A stretch of 64,000 bases of DNA, from contig PDUO01000041.1 of the NCBI GenBank assembly GCA_003008705.1, forward strand, positions 385,484 through 449,483, written 5' to 3'. Source of the stretch: Pezicula radicicola. Taxonomy: Eukaryota; Ascomycota; Leotiomycetes; Helotiales; Dermateaceae. Positions 57,017 through 64,000 of this stretch are shown here, piece by piece (position 1 is the first letter of the stretch; each line of letters opens with the position of its first letter). A program made the position numbers and the translations under genes. The notes beneath the pieces were generated by a model, which was given only the letters and a program-made list of their open reading frames with translations, searched no databases and was not told the DNA's origin.

Positions 57017-59949
57017 TGGAGCGGGCAACCCAAGACGTGACAAGCTTTTCGGGCTTTGGGAGCTGGCTGTCTAGCTTCAGCCCTGACGGTGCCAACATGC
57101 AGGATATTCATGAGGTAGATGGCGGTGGGACTCATGGGCCGCACACAGGGGAGACAGCAGTGTCACGATTTGAATTGCCAGGTGATAATCCTCACGTGGA
57201 AGCGGTGGAAGCGGTGGAACTGCCCACCGATGATCCTTCAAAGAAGTCTGGTTACGGTGATTCTATGAAGATTCAAGGTGAGATACACGCTCTCACGTCC
57301 CTGGCTCTAGCATGTTTTCTGTTTTGCTAAATCAGAGTGACAGATGAGACGAAGCCAGATGTAGTTCACTATCCTACTGTACACAAGAAGATTGGGCTTC
57401 CTATCAAGAAGCATATAAAACAGGACCCCATGGTTGCGATTACAGTTCAAGGCTTGAAAAAGACTCATATCGGGCAGACCTTTACTGCCACATTGCAGGT
57501 TTCAGCTTTCACGTCACTTGTCACAATTAAAGAGTTACTCGTCCTCGAAGGTAAGCCGGCGCATCCCTCGTAATAGAAGCAAGGCCGTTAACGCGGGTCG
57601 GAAGGTTATGAGGTTCCTATTGGATTCGAGCCCCTGGAAAGACCACTTCCAAAAGCACTGCCCATTTCAGAAAACATGTGGGAATCGTGGCCCATACTTA
57701 TAACAGACGGTCCATCCTCATACAACGTAGACGCAGGGCTTCGTATCAATCATGACGAACAATTCGGTATATATCTGTCCAAGCTTCAAGTCCAAGTTCA
57801 ATGCAAGGAATCTGAGCTGTCCATCAACAATGGGAATCTCGAAGTGGGATTCCACCGCACACTGCGAGTTCCAGAGGACGGAAATATCCATTACTTGCCA
57901 GCAGACTTCGGACTTCTCTCGCTCAATAACTTAGGCCCATACACCGAAAAATTGCGAAAGTCAAATAATGCGAGTCTGATAGACATGGCAAATAAGTCTG
58001 GTGTCTTCTTTCCAATGTACCAGCGCGAGGCAATGTGGATCTCCTTCCATGCAAAGGAGAACAAGAAGTATGCAATCCGTGTCTTTGTCGGTGGCATTAA
58101 CGTAGTATCTGGTCGACGCTGGGATGCACCTCCATCCGCTGCAGCGGCAAAGCAAGACTATATTGTGGTCCCTCCCCAGCAGCATCTTGATGGGATTGCC
58201 GATTCTAGAGACACTGTTAAACAATTTGTAGCCATGTCTATTGGTTCTGGGTATTCTATCGAGAAACAAATGACTGGAAAGGAGGACATCGGAGGACTGC
58301 AGCTCGAAATCACTCCTTCTGGGGCGCGACTCGAATTCAAACTCATGCGCTCTGGAGGAATCGACAACCCTTACAACGCTTCCCTCCCATCATCTCAGTG
58401 TCCTCGTGATGTTGGGCTCTCCGTTGACGATGATGTATTCCTATTCCAAGACGGCAACGATGCAGCCGTCATAGGCGGCTCTCAGAGATTGGCACGCCCT
58501 AATCTTCTTCGTGAGTTCTGGGCTTCTTCTGTCGGGCCATCTCCCATCCCACCCACTATATCTCTCTCCGCGCTCTATAAGGTCCGCTTGAATATTACTG
58601 GCTCTTCTTCGTTCTACAAACGAACAATCTCAACACCCGAGTACTCTCCATTCACAAAGCTCGGAGAGATAGTGAAACAGACCACGCTCCATGGAACTCC
58701 ACTCACTCAATTCAAGCTATTCCGCGGTACAGAGCCGCTGGTGGAGTCGGATACACTAGTCTCTGCTGGGCTATTCAGGAATCCAGAGATCATTGCCCGT
58801 GGACCTGGTGATGTGCCGATCTCGAAATCCAGTCCATCTTCGTCCTTCAGCTTCTGCTGCTGCTTTGCCGGCCGGAAATCATCATCCCCAGGTCAGGAAT
58901 ATGTGGGATATTCTGTTTCGCAATCGCATGGCTTGGGCAACAACTACGGTATTGAACCGCAATACCGATACGAACCTTCCGATATGTCAGTTCCAGTCTT
59001 TGGGTTGCAAAGCGTGTCTGCAGCGTCGCCGCTGCCTTATGTCCCCCAGCGACAGGAAGCTGCACTCCCATCGCGGTCATATTCCCCTCCACCACAGCCG
59101 TATTCCAATCCGCAATCCACATCACAGAACTATCAGTCTAGTCCCGCCCCTATACCTGGACATGGGTCCCGGCAGTCTTCATCCTACCCACAGGCTCCCT
59201 CTCAAGAGCCCGTGCGTGAACCCGCTGAAGCATGGTCTATGGGCCTTGCCGCAGGCGGCCAGCTTAAGCAACAAATCCTTCCAGACACAGAGCGCCGGTG
59301 GCAGGTCTGGAACAAATCTGGAACCTCGGTCGTGAGCGTGCAAATCCTGAACTCTGTCGCTTTCGAAGCTATTACAGGGATGTTGACGCCGGCCAGCCCC
59401 ATTACTCTGGAAACGTATTTAGCGGCGGGAATACCGTTCTTCAACACTTATGCAGAGAAAAGTGCGGAGACGGAGGGAGGCCAGTCTTTCCGTGCTATCA
59501 AAAGTGTTGGCGAAATTGATTCCGCAGGGGGGATCAAGGAGGGTGTGTCTGTTGCCGAGTCACAAAAGGTGGCGTGTACAGTTTGTAGGAAGAATTTCTG
59601 CGATTGCATGTATGCTTTTCCATTTGTTATTTTTATGCCCCGTTCCTCGTGTATTGTTGAATTCGTTGAATTTGTTGGACGTTGTCTCTGAGCAAGGCTA
59701 ATTTTCATCTGAACTAGACTTCGTCCCTGCAACCACGCCTTCTGCTCGACATGCGTTTACGGGCGCATGACTGGGGGTGAGCGGATCATCTGCATGGAAT
59801 GCCATACCACTACGAAGCAAGTACTAGGGTTCTCCGCACCGATGGGATTACCAGGGGAGGAGAAGGTGGGAAACAGAGATGTGCCTGTTGTGGTGTTGCC
59901 AGGATTCGGAGGTGTTCATGCGTTTACAAGCATTGCGGAGTTGGCGTGA
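57017..59949 (+). CDS. Large protein with a C-terminal RING-HC finger, putative E3 ubiquitin ligase
   Basis: Four exons, with introns at about 57275-57344, 57552-57607 and 59612-59718, give about 900 residues. The N-terminal third is a fungal domain of unknown function with QREAMWISFHA, AIRVFVGG and DTVKQFVAMSIGSGYSI. A ubiquitin-like beta-grasp may follow (KRTISTPEYSPFTKLGEIV). Then come a Cys run (SFCCCFAG), a Pro/Gln/Ser-rich low-complexity region and a predicted helical part. The last exon completes a RING: CTVC, 11 residues, C-N-H, AF-C, ST-C, 12 residues, C-ME-C, which fits C3HC4 spacing exactly. The likely role is substrate ubiquitination. The Cys run could be lipid-modified; that is inference. 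The start ATG at 57017 is chosen; the frame upstream is weak. Confidence 0.75.
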
Positions 59950-60392
59950 TTATCTATCAAATAAGTGTGTTAGTAACTAGAGTGGAATAGCCTAGTATGT
60001 GTAATAGTATCTTGATGTTAGTAGATACAAGCTATCTCCCGAGGTAACTTCCTAATACCGTTACTTGGATATGATGAACGAAAATTTTCCAGAGATCAAG
60101 TATCTAAAGACCAACTTAAATCTTAACCGGTAATAGCGTCACGTTTACTCGGCTTCAAGCCCTGGCATGCATGACAGTGAAGGTTGTTTTATTCAATAAA
60201 CGAAGCAGAGGGTAAAAATTGCCTCACAACAACCTCCGAAATAAGGAATTTTTCTTACTAAGAATCTACTAAGGGGCAAGAAATTTCGCAGCGACCGTTC
60301 TCTTTCCGAGACATTCTTCTTCTCTGTTTTACCTCCTTCTAAGAAGCATAAAAGCAAAATAACTATATTAGTTCTCCCTATCTATTTCCTGT
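59950..60392. other. Convergent intergenic spacer
   Basis: No feature is seen between the ends of the RING gene and the O-methyltransferase. Confidence 0.5.
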
Positions 60393-61905
60393 TTACTCCT
60401 CAAACCCCCAAACCAACACGCTCAGCAGACAGCCATCTGGTGTCTTTGAGCCTTCGAACTTCAACCTGGGTTCGACACCGCAAATTAATTCCACAAAATC
60501 CTTTTCAGTCCTCTCTTTAGCTCCCATCAACGTCCACATGATTACATCCGTACTATGGTTTTGGCACTCAACTCTCTGATTTGCCAGTTTTGATTTCTGT
60601 GAATCTTTAATGGCGATGTCCATCACGATCACTCGAGAGCCAGGCCTCAGAGCTGGGATGAGATTCTGCACTATCTTCTTACAATTCTCATCGCTCCAAT
60701 TATGGAGTATCTGGCGAAGGAAGTAGACATCTGCGATGGTTGGCTGCGGTGTGAAAAAGTCGTGCTCTAAGTAAGTGATGTTTGGATGCGAGTTGATGCC
60801 GCTGGTGACTGGGGAACCAATGTCTTGGACGGTGAACTTGATATGCGGAAAGGCATTCGAGATGGCCATGCTAGCCGTGCCTGCGGAGCCCCCAACCTTG
60901 CTATGTGGTCAACAAGGCATACATCGCGTCAGACAGAGTTACGTACATCGACCACACTCTTGACTTCATTCCAGTCAAATCCGTAAATAGCGTGGACGGG
61001 ACTGAGTGGTGCACTTTTAGACGCTGCAGTCATTGCGTTGTGATATTTTGCTTCTTGTTCAGGATGTTCCAGATGGTACTTCCACAACGTCATCTCATCG
61101 TCGACACCTGCAGTATGGTTAGCTTTATTGTACACGAAGAACTTCTCGATAGAAATAATTTACCATTACCCACATTATCATTGCTCTCTTTATGTTTGCT
61201 TCCAATGCTATTTCCTACCTTGCTACCTTTCTCCTGGCCTTGATTACTTTTCGGATCTCTTGTAGCGAAGGCTAAGCTCAGCGGTGTCTTGGTATCGTCC
61301 GTTCCAGTCGGATCAAGCAGTAAACTCTCGTACATCTTGACAGTTGAGGGATACAATACGTTCAATTCCCAACTGATACAATCAGCAGCGTCAGCCGCTC
61401 CATTTTCTGGAGCGAAAATCGCCGAAAGAGAATTATGGCGAACATATCCCTCTTCCGCATGCTCGAGAAAGCCATTGGCGATAGAATAGCGAACAAGTCG
61501 CGTGAGAAGTTCATCTGATACCGTCGTTTTTCTTGCAAGATCTGCAATAGCCATGGTGCCGTTAAGAGGTATAGATTGAGGAACGTTAAGATTGACGAGA
61601 GCCCGTAAAGTACCCAAACCAGCAGACTGCCGGTTTATTAATCAGTACGTTTCAGATGTGGACGTGGACGTCAGACTGACCGACGCGACTAGGTGGCTCA
61701 AGTAGTCCCAGGGTCCAGTAGCAAGCCTGAGAAGCTTTTCGAGAGCCGATATGAGTTCCATCTGCGCTTTAGCACCCTCGGGCCTTAAGAGAGGAAAGAA
61801 ACCAGGTGTCTTCATATCATCAGAAGAGAGAACATGACCGCCTGCTTTGATTTCCTCAACGACCGCTTTTGTATTAATAGATATCAAAGCTGCAAGATCT
61901 TCCAT
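60393..61905 (-). CDS. Class II SAM-dependent O-methyltransferase
   Basis: Four exons give about 440 residues. The N-terminal helical dimer domain includes DDLARKTTVSDELLTRLVRY-like helices. The SAM site is completed across an intron as VVDVGGSAGTASMAI. Further landmarks are DIGSPVTSG, HDFFTPQP, ADVYFLRQILHNWSDE (catalytic His) and RVIVMDIAI. The shape is that of fungal O-methyltransferases that act on aromatic polyketides. A 50-residue polar insertion rich in Lys, Gly and Asn (about residues 195-245) is unusual and is cut by an intron. Joins at about 61672, 61153 and 60947 are in frame. No cluster element is seen upstream. It may be an orphan tailoring gene. Confidence 0.82.
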
Positions 61906-64000
61906 CTTGATTTGAATTTTAACAAATGACGGTAACTTTTGCTGAAGTTTCGGGGTTGTCCAGGTATTGACAAGGGGAGAGAAGTATTTACGCTAAGTAT
62001 TTAAGTAAAGTTTTGAGCACAGATCAGCGATACAACTCTCACAGAGAGTTGTGAATCTAAACGTTGGCCAGGTATCATTATAGCCTGTATACCATCGATT
62101 TCTACTAGTTTTGCTTTGTATTACACTTCGTAGCACGATGTGACTTAGAGTGACCTAAGGTACAATCTCTAGTATCCCTTCGCGGCTAGTACCACGTAGT
62201 ATTATATCGAAATGACTCAGAAAGTTCGTTTCATATATTCTAGATCGCAAAAGCTAAATACTTTGGTTCATTTCCGCGTATGTATTTAAGTAAGAATAAA
62301 TATATATTATTTATATAATTATAAAAAAAAAACTAGAAATACTTAGACTTTAATTATTTAATTTAAATAAATAAAAATTTTATTACTTAAAACTAATTAT
62401 AAATCTAAAGTATAAGACATTATAATATTTAATTAGAATATCTAATATAAAATACTAATATTAATAGAATTTCTTTTAGGCATACCTAATAATAATTAAT
62501 AATCGAAGAGTACTATATACTAGATATACACGGCGATGGCTCTTTTAATGTAGGTCTATAGATCTTCGCTAGAAGTAGCGGAAACCCTCGTGACCAACGA
62601 GGTGTCACTTAATAAGACCTATACGGAAAGAAGCAGAAGGGACTGTAGACAATTACGTAGTGTGGCGGCGCGTCGTAGAGAATACCACAAACCGGGACGG
62701 CGTGTACAACTATTTCAACTCTATTTACGAAATGATTGGAGGTTTTTTTTCTGGCTCCTACCTTGTCCCAGGCAAGTACTATATTGCAATGGGTGGACTG
62801 CAGAAGACGTAGACTCCTCAATGCACGTTGAGTCAAAGTATTCGGTATCTATGAAAAGCAGGAAAACCGATAAGAAATCAATTGGGCACAGGACTAAGGA
62901 GCAAGACAAGGACACAGATTTTGGCCTCGTTATTTATTTCATCCAGTAAATTGATTAGCAAAATATACTGTGTACTACAAAAGATTTGTTCATACTACAG
63001 TAGAATAATTAGATTGCATAGAAAGCTAATGCTAATTCATGTGATACCGTACCACTAAGTAAAATGTCCTCCTAGTCGGGCCCAGCTAGTTCTTTTCCGT
63101 AGACTGACTCTGAGCTTACAAAAACTACACTTAGGGTTCTAAAACAACAGACCAGAAGAAGTTGGGAGCACCAAAAGAATTCGCGAGTGACTGAATATTG
63201 TTTGTTTTAGTAATTGTCACGTTAACTATACACCAATCGCGTAAGAAGATGTCAATGTCAAGCTTGTTCTATGTGTCGGCGGTTAATACCTGCCTCCGCA
63301 GGGCAAGAGTCTGCGCCCGTTCCAGTACCCTAACAGGACATACATTGGAGTCAGGGTCTGGTTGGAGTTAGGGTCCGGTATATAACCTTTTTCCTTAGTA
63401 AGTACCTAGAGAAATTTAATTTAAGAGCTAGAGAAAATAAAGAGAAATATATTAAATATAGTATTAAAATTACCTAAACAAGGGCTCTTAAATAAGCTAC
63501 TAATAGCCCGATTCGGCCTAGTTTATTCTAAGTTAATAGAGGGGTAGATATACTTAATAGAGAATTACTTTAGAAGATTATAATATAAGTAATAAATATT
63601 ATATAAAATATATTAAACTATTAATAAAATTACTTTTTAAAATACTCTTTATTTTAATATTATTACTTACTATTATTATTCTTTTATTTATTTATTTTAT
63701 TCTTAAATTTTATATTTAATTTTTTTTAAAATTTAAAAAAAATTAAAATTATTTAAGAGTAAATAATTAAAGAAAGAGAGAATAAATATATTAAAGAAAA
63801 TTTAATTTTTAATTAAATAATTAAACTTAATTTAAATTATTATATAAAAGTTAAATAAAAAGTTTTAAAAATAATAATAATTTAAAATTTTTTTATTTTA
63901 TTTTTAATAATATTAATTATTTTAATTATATTATATATTTATTTATTATTTTATTTTACTTTTTATTTTATATTTTATATTTCTATATATATAATTTAAA
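61906..64000. repeat. AT-rich flank with no supportable gene
   Basis: 62.27-62.53 kb and 63.40-64.00 kb are very AT-rich. The 62.5-63.4 kb middle holds open frames without motifs, for example 62590-62949. I see no telomere repeat, transposase or reverse transcriptase. Probably decayed repeats. Confidence 0.45.

Noticed and set aside
63400..64000. Possible chromosome end
   Set aside because: No telomeric TTAGGG-type repeat is present; only AT-rich sequence.
1..64000. tRNA, rRNA or CRISPR features
   Set aside because: No cloverleaf, rRNA or regular spacer-repeat array was recognised by eye; CRISPR is not expected in a fungus.

Overview
This window looks like nuclear DNA of a filamentous ascomycete. 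The genes carry short GT-AG introns of about 45-110 bp. The families are typically fungal: CYP monooxygenases of secondary or catabolic clusters, Zn2Cys6 and C2H2 regulators, fungal GH32, GH1 and sugar porters. Gene islands are separated by very AT-rich tracts with a mutation style like repeat-induced point mutation (RIP). No species is claimed. All annotation is by reading; no database search was run.

Left part (about 0.9-36.4 kb): a large accessory gene cluster for oxidation and ring opening of an aromatic or polyketide-like compound. It holds a broken SDR, fumarylacetoacetase (FAH), a histidinol-dehydrogenase fragment, a broken AIF-type flavoprotein, a flavin monooxygenase fused to an acetoacetate-decarboxylase-like domain, a CocE/S15-type hydrolase with one nonsense codon, an MFS remnant, a second flavin monooxygenase, a GST, three P450s (two damaged), a C-terminal remnant of a regulator, an extradiol-type dioxygenase with one frameshift, a cupin, and a regulator that combines C2H2 fingers with a Zn2Cys6 cluster. 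No PKS, NRPS or terpene synthase is present. An 11-bp element, GCGGNNCCGAG (inverted CGG-N2-CCG), recurs in front of most of these genes, including three divergent promoters. It is the best candidate operator of a shared regulon. A divergent P450/regulator pair occurs twice (19.0-21.9 kb decayed, 30.1-36.4 kb kept), which suggests a duplicated module.

Middle part (36.4-45.0 kb): an AT-rich gap, an NTF2/SnoaL-like small protein, an alcohol dehydrogenase pseudogene split by a 527-bp inverted-repeat element, a C2H2 regulator and a secreted serine hydrolase of the beta-lactamase type.

Right part (45.7-55.8 kb): a truncated amino-acid permease pseudogene, then a sugar-use group: intracellular GH32, a divergent MFS sugar porter, a Zn2Cys6 regulator and an intracellular GH1 beta-glucosidase. 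The GH32/porter intergenic region holds five CreA-type consensus sites.

Far right (56-64 kb): AT-rich DNA, a large RING-finger protein, a class II O-methyltransferase, then AT-rich DNA to the window end.

A notable overall property is decay. Many cluster genes are otherwise complete but carry one or two lesions, while FAH, both flavin monooxygenases, the cupin and probably one P450 read through. Either the pathway is dying or has been re-tasked, or some lesions are assembly errors; read mapping would decide.
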